A stretch of 64,000 bases of DNA from Deinandra increscens subsp. villosa (taxonomy: Eukaryota > Streptophyta > Magnoliopsida > Asterales > Asteraceae). The notes under the pieces are model-generated. The model saw nothing but the letters and a program-made list of their open reading frames with translations. It was not told the DNA's origin and ran no database searches. Below are positions 43,182 to 53,906 of the stretch, piece after piece (the first letter of the stretch is position 1; every line of letters starts with the position of its first letter). Where the stretch lies: assembly GCA_039602395.1 (NCBI GenBank), contig JBCNJP010000008.1:18420354-18484353 (forward strand), given 5' to 3'. Both the position numbers and the translations under genes were made by a program.

Positions 43182-44009
43182 TTAATGTGTAGTGTATCTA
43201 TGCTAACTAAACTTCAGTCTTCAATCTTTAGCATTGCTGCATCCGATCTACAACTTGAAATCTTGTCAGAAATACAGCTTGCATGGCTGGATCAGTCTTG
43301 AACATTCTTTGAACTTTAAGATCCACTTGTGAAAGATATAAGAAACTCCCCCTTTCACCATGATTGAGTCATGTCACACAGCATAACCTGCAATTTCAGA
43401 AGACAGAAATGCAGCTTTCTGTTTCTTTTAATAATTAATTTAATCTTGGCGCAAAACTTCTCTTCAAGAATCCAAGATATAGTTTTGAAAATGTTTTTCA
43501 TATCGTGTATCGATCGGTCAAAAAACAAATAAGAAACAAAATCTTTTTGGCTTTTTGAAACTTTAAATCAAAACACACCGAAAATCTTTTTGATTTTTCT
43601 AAGTTTATGCTAAAACACACCTAAAATCTTTTTGATATTTTCAGATATGAAACATAACTGCAATACTGAATCAGACACTATTTTTGTCTTTTGCGAGAAA
43701 GAACACAACTTGGGATCATATTGAACATAACATGTTGAACTACACTTCGATTTCAATTACTTCAGCACACAAGTCATGTATAATTTGTTCATTTTAAACT
43801 CAGGCACAATCATACTCATAACATCTGGATATGTTAAGGTATTTATTAGATTTGCTTCGACCAGTGTACCCAACACTATCAGACATACTTAGATATGTAT
43901 TTGCTTATCACACTTTGTGACTTCACTTGTGATTTAACACATAGTGATTGTATTCATGATCTAGTCAATTGTGTTCCATGCAAAAAGAAATAAGAACGTT
44001 AAATCGTCT

Positions 44010-44044
44010 ACCTTAAGGTCGATTATTCGATACGCAGATAAGGC
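44010..44044 (-). ncRNA. 3'UTR hairpin 3 of element J
   Basis: In element sense GCCTTA (44044-44039) pairs with TAAGGT (44015-44010), one G-U pair. The loop has CTGCGTATCGAATAATCGACC. Confidence 0.6.
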
Positions 44045-44086
44045 CTCGAATTTAACAAAATAAGAAAATAAAAACAAGTTGAAATT

Positions 44087-44149
44087 GTATAATTCAAAAA
44101 CAATCAGGTCGATCTTGTGGAAACGCAGAGAAAGTCTAATGAATTATAC
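44087..44149 (-). ncRNA. 3'UTR hairpin 2 of element J
   Basis: GTATAATTCA (element sense, 44149-44140) pairs perfectly with TGAATTATAC (44096-44087). The loop contains CTGCGTTTCC and GATCGACCTGA. The stem sequence is quite different from C's hairpin 2 yet fully paired. Confidence 0.65.
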
Positions 44150-44177
44150 GAAACACTAAAGAAAATAAAGTAAAACG

Positions 44178-44235
44178 TCAAACGAACAACAATCAGGTCG
44201 ATCTTTCGATACGCAGAGAAAGTCCGATCGTTTGA
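44178..44235 (-). ncRNA. 3'UTR hairpin 1 of element J
   Basis: TCAAACGA (element sense, 44235-44228) pairs perfectly with TCGTTTGA (44185-44178). The loop has CTGCGTATCGAAAG and ATCGACCTGA. Confidence 0.65.
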
Positions 44236-44506
44236 AAAAATAAAGAAAATCAAACAAGTTTAAATATTTGCAAAAAGCACACATGTATACACAGTGACTT
44301 CTCATTTTTCTTTTTCACACATCTTTTCAATATCTTGAGATATACGCATCAAGATGTTGTCCACTTGGTCAAGCATTAGTATTTAATGTATATCACATCT
44401 GAATACTTTCTGATTTAATGCCAAGCCTACCAAGTACATCGAGCAATGATCTTATGGCTTTTTCATATAGTTTATCCATGAGTTAGACACGTAAGCCAAT
44501 GTACCA

Positions 44507-46004
44507 TCATTTTCCATTTACCTTGAGAATCTCATCAAAATCTTCACACTTCTGTTTGTAACTTTCTAACTCTGCTTCCTTCTTTGTCCTTTCAACAATC
44601 AACCCTTCTTTTTCTTGAACCAATTCCCAAATCTTTTTATCCTTTTGAGCATAAAATTCACAAGTTGACTCATAACCACTAACTTCTGAATCAGAATCAC
44701 TTGATTCAACTTGCATAGTGGCTATAAAAGTAGATTCATCGGAAAAATCTTTAGACCAATCATAACCTTCGTCAGCTTAAGATATCATAGCCTTAACTTT
44801 TCTATTGTGATCATGCTTATCCGAAGTACTCGTTGCAGATGACAATTGGTTGCACTCAGGAGCAAAATGTCCTAACTTGGAACATTTGTAACATTTAAGC
44901 TTCGACTTATCCAAACCAAACTTTTCTCCTTGAATAATAGATTTCTTGCCATGTTTCTTCATAAATCTTCTTCCTCGTTCAACTAGCATAGAAAAGTGCC
45001 AATCCAAATCTAATTTATGCAACTGATCATCATTCATTTGAGTTAAATCGTCTCCAAACAACCAGAGTTACCGACTTGGCTAAAAATTAACCTAGAAGAA
45101 GATGATATGAAAGAAGAGAACAATGCAGCTAAATATTTTGCTGTTTGAACAAGAATAGAATTGTTTGTTGATTTATCAGGAATAGTAAACCGACAAACTG
45201 AAGAAGAACCATAATTATCATATGTTCCAGCAAGCAAAGCTATTGGAGCAGGATTAGAACTTAAATTAGGAAGTGAAGTAGAGTTAGCATGCACAGTTGC
45301 TGAATTTTCTCCAAAATATAATTTAGGATGTTGAACAGACAGATGTGTTGACTTCTTCACAGTCATTTCCATTTCACGAGCTTGTAACTTGCTTGTCAAT
45401 TGATTGAATGTCTAACTGGCATAACTCAGATCATTAGTCAACATCATAACATAATTTTCCCACTTATCAGGTAAGGCTTCCAGAAATTTTTCTTTTAATT
45501 CATTATTCTCCTTCTTGACACCTACAACTTCAAGTTCATTTAACAAGTGTGAAAACCTTGCAATCAAGTCTAACACTTTTTCCTTATCACAATGTCCAAA
45601 ATTATCAAATTCTTTCTTCAACACTTTCTTTCGGGTCTTCTTATATTAATCATTACTCTCGCATCTTTCAGAAATAGCATCCCATAATTCCTTAGCTGTA
45701 GTACATTGCTTAAACGGATACATTAGATCTTTTGGTAATGCCATTGTAAGATAATTATACGCTTTCTTCTCTCTTGCAAACAATTGATTTCCTCATAATC
45801 AAAACTACTAATCTTTTTCGGCTTGTTGGGACTTAGCATCGGATACTCATATTCCTTTTCAATCGAAATCCAACAATCAACATCTTGAGAAAAGATGTAA
45901 GATTCAAATCGACTTCTCCAATTGTGGTAATCTTCCAATCGTAGCAACTTAGGAACCTTCTGAGTTGTTACTATCTCGTTATCATAGTTCACCATGATTT
46001 GCAT
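44507..46004 (-). pseudogene. Copia element J gag (UBN2-type), no pol
   Basis: Start taken at ATG 46004 (MQIMVNYDNEIVTTQKVPKLLRLEDYHNW). Then SRFESYIFSQDVDCWISIEKEYEYP, a UBN2-like region (LLNELEVVGVKKENNELKEKFLEALPDKWENYVMML), MNDDQLHKLDLDWHFSMLVERGRRF, an intact CCHC knuckle (CYKCSKLGHFAPEC, near 44875), and an acidic coiled coil (44716-44507) ending at a stop. Frameshifts lie near 45780, 45650, 45410 and 45060; a stop near 44780. It is followed at once by the shared 3'UTR: a gag-only, non-autonomous copia element. Confidence 0.9.
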
Positions 46005-46640
46005 CGATGTTTGAACAACTGAAAATGCTTGAGAATCGCTTATTTTGAAGTTAAAAATCAAACGTCAAAACTTCAAACCCAAAAATGAAGGTCTTAGAAG
46101 CGGATTTTGGGGGTCAAACCAGAGGGTATTACCCGTTAGGCAGTAAAAATGTAGCTCTCGTCGAGACGGTCGTTTAGGCTTGTATTAGCTCCCGTAACTC
46201 TTAACACAACTCAAGTTAAGTCAGTTTTAGTGAACGTCACTTTTCTGCCAGCGTACCAAAACCATCCTCAGCGGACCAAATCTTTGAAGGTACCAAGAAC
46301 CGGACCAAACCAAATCAGCGTACCAGAATTTCCAGCGTACCACCTTGGTACGGTGTAACTGCCTCCAGATCAATCAGTAACCGTCACGTACCACTGTTGA
46401 AGATTGTCTTCCGTACCAACACTCGGCGTAATAGAAATCTATGAAGATTACCTAGCGTACCAAGGAGCGTACCAATGGATCATTCGACGTACCATCATAT
46501 TCATCCGGCGTACCAACATAGATTCGACTGATTTTTGTGAATTTGGACTGGAATTTGGAACAGTAAGCAACGAAAACACTCTAGGAACTTTCAGAAATCA
46601 GTTTTAGCACAAGAAACACTCAGAGTTGAGAAAAATTGAT
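46005..46640 (-). other. Copia J leader with GTACCA/GGACCA word array
   Basis: 46246-46515 has about 15 GTACCA, GGACCA or GTACG words every 15-25 bases (AGCGTACCAAAACC, GCGGACCAAATC, GCGTACCAG, TACCACCTTGGTACGG, GCGTACCAAGGAGCGTACC). It matches the leader of B in vocabulary and spacing. No clear primer-binding site is visible where it meets the LTR, so that junction is probably deleted. Confidence 0.75.
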
Positions 46641-46887
46641 GAAAACCCAAAGACACTCAAATACACACAGTTAAGATGATGAGAATAATAGAACTTCTCA
46701 ACTCTCTCTAACACGAACTATTTATACTAAGCATTAAGTCCAGTGTACCAACCAACATACCATTGGTACGTTGGCTACGTACCAACTGGTACAGACCTTG
46801 GTACGCAGACCCTAAGACACACACAATAATGCTCTTATCTAGATACAATACACGAGACATAATGCAACATAAGAATATGCTCTAACA
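46641..46887 (-). mobile_element. Copia J 5' LTR
   Basis: On the minus strand it starts TGTTAGAGCATATTC at 46887. It has a word array (46810-46740), TATA box (forward TATTTATA, 46719-46726) and CT-rich R region. Its U5 end is not clear. The right flank is the LTR of element N. Confidence 0.8.
46719..46810 (-). promoter_or_regulatory. GTACCA/GGTACG word array next to TATA box (LTR J)
   Basis: On the minus strand CTGCGTACCAAGG, TGTACCAGTTGGTACG, TAGCCAACGTACC and ATGGTATG lead into TATAAATA within about 15 bases. Words occur in both orientations (ACCAGTTGGT is palindromic). Confidence 0.72.
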
Positions 46888-48201
46888 ATTAACTAATGAT
46901 CAAGACTCTAAAATCATGCATATGCATCAATCACATAAAATTAGAGGAATTTAATAGAGCATTAAGCCATCACAAAATTGTCATAAACCCAAACAAAGTC
47001 ATTAACATTAATTCATTATCTTTAAGTCTAGGTGGCACTAAAAACTTAGCCTACCACCATGTTTAGTTCAGAAGCAAACGCAAAGTCTGAAACTTTATAA
47101 ACATTCATAGTTGACAAAGTAATTAAATAATAATCAAAATGTAGAAAAACCTAGAATCGAATGATTTGTGTTGAAAGATTGATTCCCAGTCCTTCCTGAT
47201 AATTCCAACCTCTTCTTCACCTTTTATTTTATCCAAGAACTCTCCTAGGGTCGGCAATGTGTTGAAGTCCCCGAATTAGAACCCTTAACATGCTTAAATA
47301 TGTGAATTAGGGTTGTGGTTTTATACGCACTAAGCGTATCGCTTAGGATAGATGAGTGATCCAAGCGTAGCCCTTTGAGCCGCTACACGCCAAAACAGTC
47401 GGGTCAATGCCAACTCAACCTAATTGTCCCTATATAGCTCAATTTAGAGTCGTTCTCACACTCAACTACCCCTAGCATCCCCACACTTGGGCTAGAAACC
47501 GGATTATCATCAATTTCAACTAAATCTCCAAGTGTGGCCTCCTAGGTACTTCACTAACTACCAAATTCTCATCTAACCTATCTATCTCACCGGGTTCCAA
47601 GGCGGATCATCCACTACCTCAACTAACTCTAAATCACTTAACCCCTTAGAAACCTCCCCACACTTGGGGTCAAATACACTCTCACCTAGTAACATATTCC
47701 CAACCACCAGATCAACCCCTGTAATGTAATTGACACAACGATCCATTTTGCACTCCCGTGAGGCCGAATGTGTTGCAAATACTAGGAAATTTCCTTTTCG
47801 GACAATTTTTTAAGATCTATTAGCCAACCCAATTACCCGATAAATCTATCACCTTTTGGGATTGTCTAGATAAGGTAGAATACTAATTTCAGAATAACAA
47901 CCATTAATTAATTTTATGATCACCGATTAGGCAAATCACATTCAGTTAGAAAACAACAAGCATGTAATTAAACTACCTAACTCAAACTGAAAGACATTCA
48001 CAAGCTAGGCATGAATTAACTAATGATCGAAACCCTATCAATACGCATATGCATCAATCTTAGAAAATTAGAGGAACTTAATAGAGCATCAAGCCATCAC
48101 ACAATTGTAATAAACCTGAAGAAAGTCATTAACATTAATTTGTCATCTTTAAGTCTAGGTGGCTCTAAAAACTTAGCCTACCACCATGTATAGTTTAGAA
48201 G
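46888..48201 (-). mobile_element. Miniature Athila-like element N (LTR, protease scrap, LTR)
   Basis: 46888-47078 and 48014-48201 are direct repeats (same tract AACTAATGATC ... CCACCATG), two partial LTRs in minus orientation. 47775-48013 matches the Athila LTR segment AGGATC..AATTGTCC..GGAAATT..CCTAG (compare 13090-13140). Between the LTRs, 47480-47770 (minus) codes for a piece matching the protease tail of the element at 16380-16478 (CVNYITG.DLVVGN). A polypurine tract (GTGTGGGGATG, near 47485) precedes the 3' LTR. The interior is cut to about 300 bases. Confidence 0.72.
47319..47396 (-). promoter_or_regulatory. AGCGATACGCTTAG word array and TATA box (LTR N)
   Basis: On the minus strand GGCGTGTAGCGGC, GGGCTACGCTTGG and CCTAAGCGATACGCTTAG are followed within a few bases by GTGCGTATAAAACC (TATAAAA 47325-47319). 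Same layout as the larger Athila LTRs, with diverged words. Confidence 0.7.
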
Positions 48202-48757
48202 TATAGGATTGATGGTTCTACAAATTAAACCGAACACAAGAATTTACTTAAAGATTAACCAGGCGGAAACAAGTTTACTTATAATCTTTGTTTTGGTTAA
48301 CAAGACGGAAATCGAATGTAAAGAAAGAAAGAACACAGATATGAATAATACGAGGCACTATATTGTTATTACTTGATAATTCGAGAGAGCAAACATCGAT
48401 GATGAATACAGAGTACAAGTGAAGTATATATATTGCCTAAGAAATCAAAGAGAATCCTTAACTGGAGGTAAAGTAGCACAACTTGTGTCTCTAGGAAAAA
48501 GTAATCTTGTCGGGTCAAGTGGAAGTTAACTTGTCCAAGATAACTCTCCTTATAGGGATAACTCGAGTTATCTAGGACAACTCCACTGGCCGAGGTAAAA
48601 CTAAGCGTCCAAGATAAAAATGCTTCTGAGGTAACTTAAGTTACTTCGGATAGTTTACTTTGTCCGAGATAACTTATTACCTTGGGTCTTCTAAACCTTC
48701 GGAGATAACTATAACTAGCCGAGATAACACCAAATCATGGAGAAATAATTCCTTACA
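48202..48757 (-). mobile_element. Copia M 3' LTR (H family)
   Basis: On the minus strand it starts TGTAAGGAATTATTTC at 48757, after the tract CTTAGGGGAGAC. Its layout and end tract match LTR H (29046-29703). It holds GAGATAACT words (48535-48730) and TATATATA near 48425-48432. Confidence 0.82.
48535..48730 (-). repeat. GAGATAACT / GAGGTAAC word array (LTR M)
   Basis: AGATAACTC, GGATAACTCGAGTTATC, GAGGTAAAAC, GAGGTAACTTAAGTTAC, GAGATAACTTATTACC and GAGATAACAC in about 195 bases. Several are palindromic pairs such as AACTCGAGTT and AACTTAAGTT. Confidence 0.8.
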
Positions 48758-48886
48758 GTCTCCCCTAAGATGATGCTTTTAAAATCTTCTGAGTACGATC
48801 TTTGTAAACAATGAACGACTTAAAAAAAATCAAAATTCTTCAAAATTCTTGCAAACCCCATCAAGTTGCAAAACTATCACCACTTA

Positions 48887-51232
48887 TTATTCGTTAGGCC
48901 CACTGTCCTTATTGTACATGAACAATTTATTTGAGACCATGAAACGAACGATGGTTTTCTTTTCAACATCACTCCATTGACAAGGAACAACTCTTATATG
49001 TCTAGTAAATGAGCCATCTGCTCGATAAATGATAAATCGACCATCATTGGGATCAAGTTCAACTTCAGTGCTGATGGGAACAACATTCAAAATTTCCCTT
49101 CTTAAGTCATCAAAGAACATCCTAATTTTTAGCATTAAGGCCTGGTCTTAAGCATATAAACATTTCAAATCTCCAGGCATGCTCCTAAGATCACCTAGCT
49201 CCATTCTGATAAGCTGCTAAAAGCTTCATAATCAGTGAATCTTAGAACTTCATTGGTGCTCGTGGTAAACATGTAAAGGTTTGATTCTTCATCAAAATTC
49301 CAGGAAAGAATTTTTCTTCTCTGTGTGTTGATATCTTCAAATTCATTCTCATCAATAGAGGAATCAGAACTAGAAGACACAACCTGTGATCTTTTTCTTT
49401 TGGTCATTGTCTTTCTTCTTCTGGAAGTACATGTAGGGTCTTCAGCTGGTTTTTCAACGAAGTCAAGTTTTGTGGGTGGTTTTGGTGGTGAAGGAGGTGG
49501 TGATTTGTGTGGTGGAAGAGGTGGTTGAGTTATTTGAAATGTCGGATGAGAAGTTGCTTAAGTTGGAGGTGTTGGTATAGGATCAATATGTGTGAAATTA
49601 TCAGCTTTGAATTTTGGTGGAATGGGTTTAGTGAGTTTTGGCTTTTTGGTAGGTGGCTTTTTGGTTACTGATCTAGTAGCTCTAGGAGGGTTTATTTTGA
49701 TAGGAGTAGCGGAGGATTGTGTAGTAGAAGGTTGAGTTGAAGGTGTGTTACCAAGAATTAATTCAATTAGACTCATAGGTTTAGGAGAAAGAGACTGAGT
49801 ACCTGAAAATGCACCAGGAGGCCTAGGAACTTCGGTTCTTTCTGAGATCCTTGATTGCTCCTTCCTGATTTCAGAGTACCTGTTCCTTAGAGTTGTCAAA
49901 GAGGAGGGATTTATGCTCCTTTTGTCTTCTCCTAAAAACTCTTTGAAGTACCTTTTGAGAGCCCTGGTCTCCTCTTCCTTTGTTAGAGGAGCCTGTATAA
50001 GTTTCTGAGTCTCATGTTCCTTCTTCTTCACATGACTGGTATTATATTATTCAACTTTCTTAATAAGATTGAGATCACTATCCTCTTGCACTATTAATGA
50101 CATTAGATCACATAGTTCGTTAGCAGAGGATAGATTGAGATCTTCAGCTTTAGCCCATTCTCTACCTATTATGATATCTCTCCACTTCTTCAAAAGTTCC
50201 CAATTACCATAATTTTTGGCAAGATTGGTCGTTTCCTTTTCCTTTTCAAGCCCTTTTCAGTATCCTTGGCCAATTTCAGTTGCCTTTTATCATTTTCTTG
50301 ATCCATTTTCTTCATCTTTTCTTTAGTGGACCTTGTCTTAGCTTCTTTGACATGGTCAAGAACTTCATCATTATCTTGATATAAGTCCATGTCCTCTTAT
50401 AGCTTAAAATCCATTCCCAACTCTTTATCCATATTCACATGTTCCATATCTTCAATCACTTGATTAGCTGATGGATTGTTTATCATCTCAACATCTTCTT
50501 TAGGAAGTTTAGTTTCTTGCTCATCAATAAGTTTACCACATGCTCTATTTAAGTAGTTGTAGCCTTGATCTTGTCAGCAGCAAAAACTTTTGCTGGAATA
50601 TGTATTCCTTCCTTATTTTTTTCTTATCATATCTTTGATGTCTTTGAGTTAAACATCATGATCCATCATCCTTTTGTTGATTCTCTATCCAATGCCTTAT
50701 CATATTCTCTCCGACCTTCAGTGTATTCTCCATACCTATCAAGTAAAGGTATAAAAATAATTCTAGAACAATCAGTTTTATTTCTAGGAGTGACCACATT
50801 TTTATATTCAGGCTTGAATTTGTTCTCCATTTCTGCTTGAGCAGCTTCATCTAGAGTCATCTTCTCTTTCTATTTTCCTTGAGTGAAAGCTTCAGTAGAG
50901 AAAAAAACACTCTTAGTTGGGTTTGGAGAGTAACTGATCACTTTGTAGCTAACTCCAGCGCGTAGCCCAATCATCACCTTTCATGGTCTTGGTTTGTATT
51001 TGGCTTAGTAATTTGCCAAAATATTTTCTATTTGACTGACCTTAGGAATAACATAGGCAATCTGTAAAGCATTCCTAGATAGTAGGTAATAAGGACCAAA
51101 CACAATTAGATATACATTCTCATCGACTCCATCTTTTCTTTCAACTTCAGGAGCAGTGATAGCCAATGGTGGTATTGACTGCCAAATAGGAATAGATACA
51201 ACATGTAAAGTAGGTGTAGTATGCAACCAAGA
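48887..51232 (-). pseudogene. Additional ORF of element M
   Basis: Minus-strand frames run from the edge of the gypsy LTR (51232) to 48887. Order: SWLHTTPTLHVVSIPIWQSI...VYLIVFGPYYLLSRNALQIAYVIP (51226-51005), a Lys/Glu-rich helical region (50860-50190), a Lys/Arg-rich region with a Pro/Thr-rich tail (50031-49558), MTKRKRSQVVSSSSDSS with an Asp/Glu-rich stretch (49407-49195), and a C-terminal domain (49135-48887) with FFDDLRREILNVV and SDVEKKTIVRFM. At least four frames are used, so it is badly broken. I judge it an aORF from its place just before the 3' polypurine tract; similarity to G or E is not clear to me. Confidence 0.55.
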
Positions 51233-51296
51233 TGTGACAACCTATAAGTTTTCCAAGTCTAAACCCTCGTTTAATTTCATGTTTAGCTATTAATTG
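51233..51296 (+). mobile_element. 64-bp LTR start of another gypsy element
   Basis: TGTGACAACCTATAAG at 51233 looks like an LTR start, but gives way to a full LTR start (TGTGACATCC) at 51297. It is either the edge of an older LTR into which the next one inserted, or a partial duplication. Confidence 0.4.
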
Positions 51297-51547
51297 TGTG
51301 ACATCCGAGAATTTTAAGGTTTACTTCCGTTAGACAATTCCGTTAGTTACGTTATAAGTGTTAACTTAGTAACTAATGCTTAACTAGACCGAATACATCC
51401 ACGTCCTTTGGTTGATCACCGAACCCGCCCATATGTGCTATGTGTTCATTTATTGTTGTCATTATGTGCAATGTGATTTAAACGCATGATTTAATATTAT
51501 GAATAGCATGACAAATTGTAAATCCTTGATTTTGTGAAAATTGTCTA

Positions 51548-51686
51548 AGCTGTGCAGCCAGCGAAACTAACGGGCGAAACTATAGTGTCGCCCGGTAGTC
51601 AGCTGAGCTAATCGATAAACACGTGATCAGAGCTAGTTTCGCCTGGCCAGCGAAACTGCCAGCGAAACTAGCCCCTGATATAAATA
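51548..51686 (+). promoter_or_regulatory. GCGAAACT word array running into TATA box
   Basis: AGCGAAACT, GGCGAAACT, AGTTTCGCC, AGCGAAACT and AGCGAAACT within 120 bases, then TATAAATA at 51679-51686 about seven bases after the last word. Conserved in position in the inverted copy (9455-9320). Confidence 0.75.
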
Positions 51687-52189
51687 ATCTTAATAAACCC
51701 TAGTTCTCCCATTTGCCTCATTTCATACAAAACACACACACACTCCATCTTTCTCCTGGAAATCTGGTCAGCCGAGGTTCACACCGAGCCAGCGAGATCT
51801 CACCCCCGAACCATCATCCATCAAGCTTGGAGATCGAACCGTGAGTCCCAAAACCACCATTTTTATGTTTTCTATGTGTTTTACTTAAAAAGCATGACCA
51901 AACCTCCATGAAATCACTTGATCTTCTGATATGTTGCTTAGGATTGCTAGATATGTTATAAAGTCAGTAACTTTACGTGTGAAATCCATCCATGTTGAAG
52001 ATTTATGCTAGATTAGGTTATTTTAGGTTAAAATGTGTTTTTGGTGATTTAATGATGAAAATGCATGTTTAAGGTGTTAAAGCTTACTGATTTATGTTGG
52101 TAAATGGTTATGAATGCTAGATAATGAAGTGTATGTAATATGGAAGCTGTTAGATTGATTTTTAGGCTGATTTATGTGTTTTTCGCGAC

Positions 52190-52500
52190 CAGCGAAACTG
52201 TACTATTCTCTGGGCGAAACTATGTAGCGAAACTATGTATATCTCCTTCCAGCGACACTATGCAGCGAAACTGCAGTGTCGTCGGGTAAACCAACCAGAC
52301 CAGTTCGAGCGAATCTACCGAGCGAAATTCCCTGAACGAAAGTTCAAACCAGTTTCGGGCGAAACTAGGCTAGCGAAACTGTGCCAACAGTTTCGAGCGA
52401 AACTAGCCTAGCGAAACTGTGTCATCGGGCATTGCCTAGCGAAAGTGCTGCCCGTGTACACAGCGAAACTGCCTAGCGAAACTAGGCTAGCGAAACTGTG
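52190..52500 (+). repeat. GCGAAACT word array, transcribed part of gypsy LTR
   Basis: I count at least eleven exact GCGAAACT words and many variants (GCGACACT, GCGAATCT, GCGAAAGT) in 310 bases. AGTTTCGAGCGAAACT and AGTTTCGGGCGAAACT are hairpins with a two-base centre. Not tandem: spacers vary between about 5 and 40 bases. Confidence 0.88.
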
Positions 52501-53406
52501 ACCAGAATCTAAACTTGTGCAATTTACTTGAATGTTATGCCATGACTTACATGATTATGCTATGATGATACATGTTTGCCTTCTGATGTATATGAACCCT
52601 TGTTTACGATCAACCATCGGTGTCGTGTGTCGTTATGTCGTGTCTTAGTTTAACGTGCTATGTTATGGGCTATAGTGAACGTTGTTTGAAATGAATTAGA
52701 CACAAGACTAATATATAAGACCTAAATGAATTATAGGTCTTCATTAAGAAATCAATTCAAGGATAATTAAGCAAGTCTAGCCGAGCAACCAAAGGTGAGT
52801 GTCACTAACCCGCAAGATACGATCCCGTTAGGGACGGAAAGAACAACTTAAAAACAATGCTGACAAAACCTACGAGTGCTGAGCACCGGACGAATAAAGA
52901 TCGACTGTTTTTCACCAAAGTGTTTATGGGAACACTTGGGGAGGGGATTCAAGTCATTGTTTACGAAAATAAAAACTGATAAATGATTTTTGGGTTCGAA
53001 GGAAACCCTAAGTGAAATGTTTTAATATGGCTAGCATAGGTTAAAGGCGTTAAACCAAATGATATCACATGATTTCTAAGGAATGTTTTGGTTAAATAAA
53101 AAGTCCTCATAATTAATTGTGCCATTAATTCGTGGAAGCGAGGGGATGTTGGGTAGATCTACTGGAGTTTGACAAACTCTGCTCCGGGGCACTGGAGGTG
53201 CACGGGGAACAATATCAGCCTATTTGACACCGTGATCCCAAGAGGAGGACACGGGGGAGGCAAAAAGAGCAGTGACGAAAGTCCGCAAATAAAAATAAAC
53301 GACGGTGGAACACCGCAAAGTAAATAGTCAGCTTGGTACAATCTTCCTTAGTGCATGAAACGACGGATTAGCTACCCGCGATATCGGTTGAGCACTTTAA
53401 TTCTTA

Positions 53407-53906
53407 NNNNNNNNNNNNNNNNNNNNNNNNNNNNNNNNNNNNNNNNNNNNNNNNNNNNNNNNNNNNNNNNNNNNNNNNNNNNNNNNNNNNNNNNNNNNNN
53501 NNNNNNNNNNNNNNNNNNNNNNNNNNNNNNNNNNNNNNNNNNNNNNNNNNNNNNNNNNNNNNNNNNNNNNNNNNNNNNNNNNNNNNNNNNNNNNNNNNNN
53601 NNNNNNNNNNNNNNNNNNNNNNNNNNNNNNNNNNNNNNNNNNNNNNNNNNNNNNNNNNNNNNNNNNNNNNNNNNNNNNNNNNNNNNNNNNNNNNNNNNNN
53701 NNNNNNNNNNNNNNNNNNNNNNNNNNNNNNNNNNNNNNNNNNNNNNNNNNNNNNNNNNNNNNNNNNNNNNNNNNNNNNNNNNNNNNNNNNNNNNNNNNNN
53801 NNNNNNNNNNNNNNNNNNNNNNNNNNNNNNNNNNNNNNNNNNNNNNNNNNNNNNNNNNNNNNNNNNNNNNNNNNNNNNNNNNNNNNNNNNNNNNNNNNNN
53901 NNNNNN
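53407..53906. other. Assembly gap (500 N)
   Basis: Exactly 500 N. Frames spanning it are artefacts. It falls between a gypsy LTR and copia F; see the finding on its size. Confidence 1.

Larger units (their letters stand above)
43182..44506 (-). other. Long 3' untranslated region of element J
   Basis: No coding capacity. It is the reverse-strand homologue of C's 3'UTR (31206-32637), including the three hairpins (44235-44178, 44149-44087, 44044-44010), GAAAAAGCCATAAGA, TTGGTAGGCTTGGC, and TTCTGTCTTCTGAAATTGCAG. It begins directly after the gag stop, so J has no pol. Confidence 0.78.
51297..53406 (+). mobile_element. Ty3/gypsy (chromovirus-like) LTR, cut by assembly gap
   Basis: Plus-strand copy of the family at 7106-9689, starting TGTGACATCCGAG. 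It has the first GCGAAACT array, TATAAATA (51679-51686), second array (52190-52500) and CGCGATATCGGTTGAGCACTTTAA just before the gap. The same word in the 7106 copy lies about 500 bases from that LTR's end. Confidence 0.85.
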
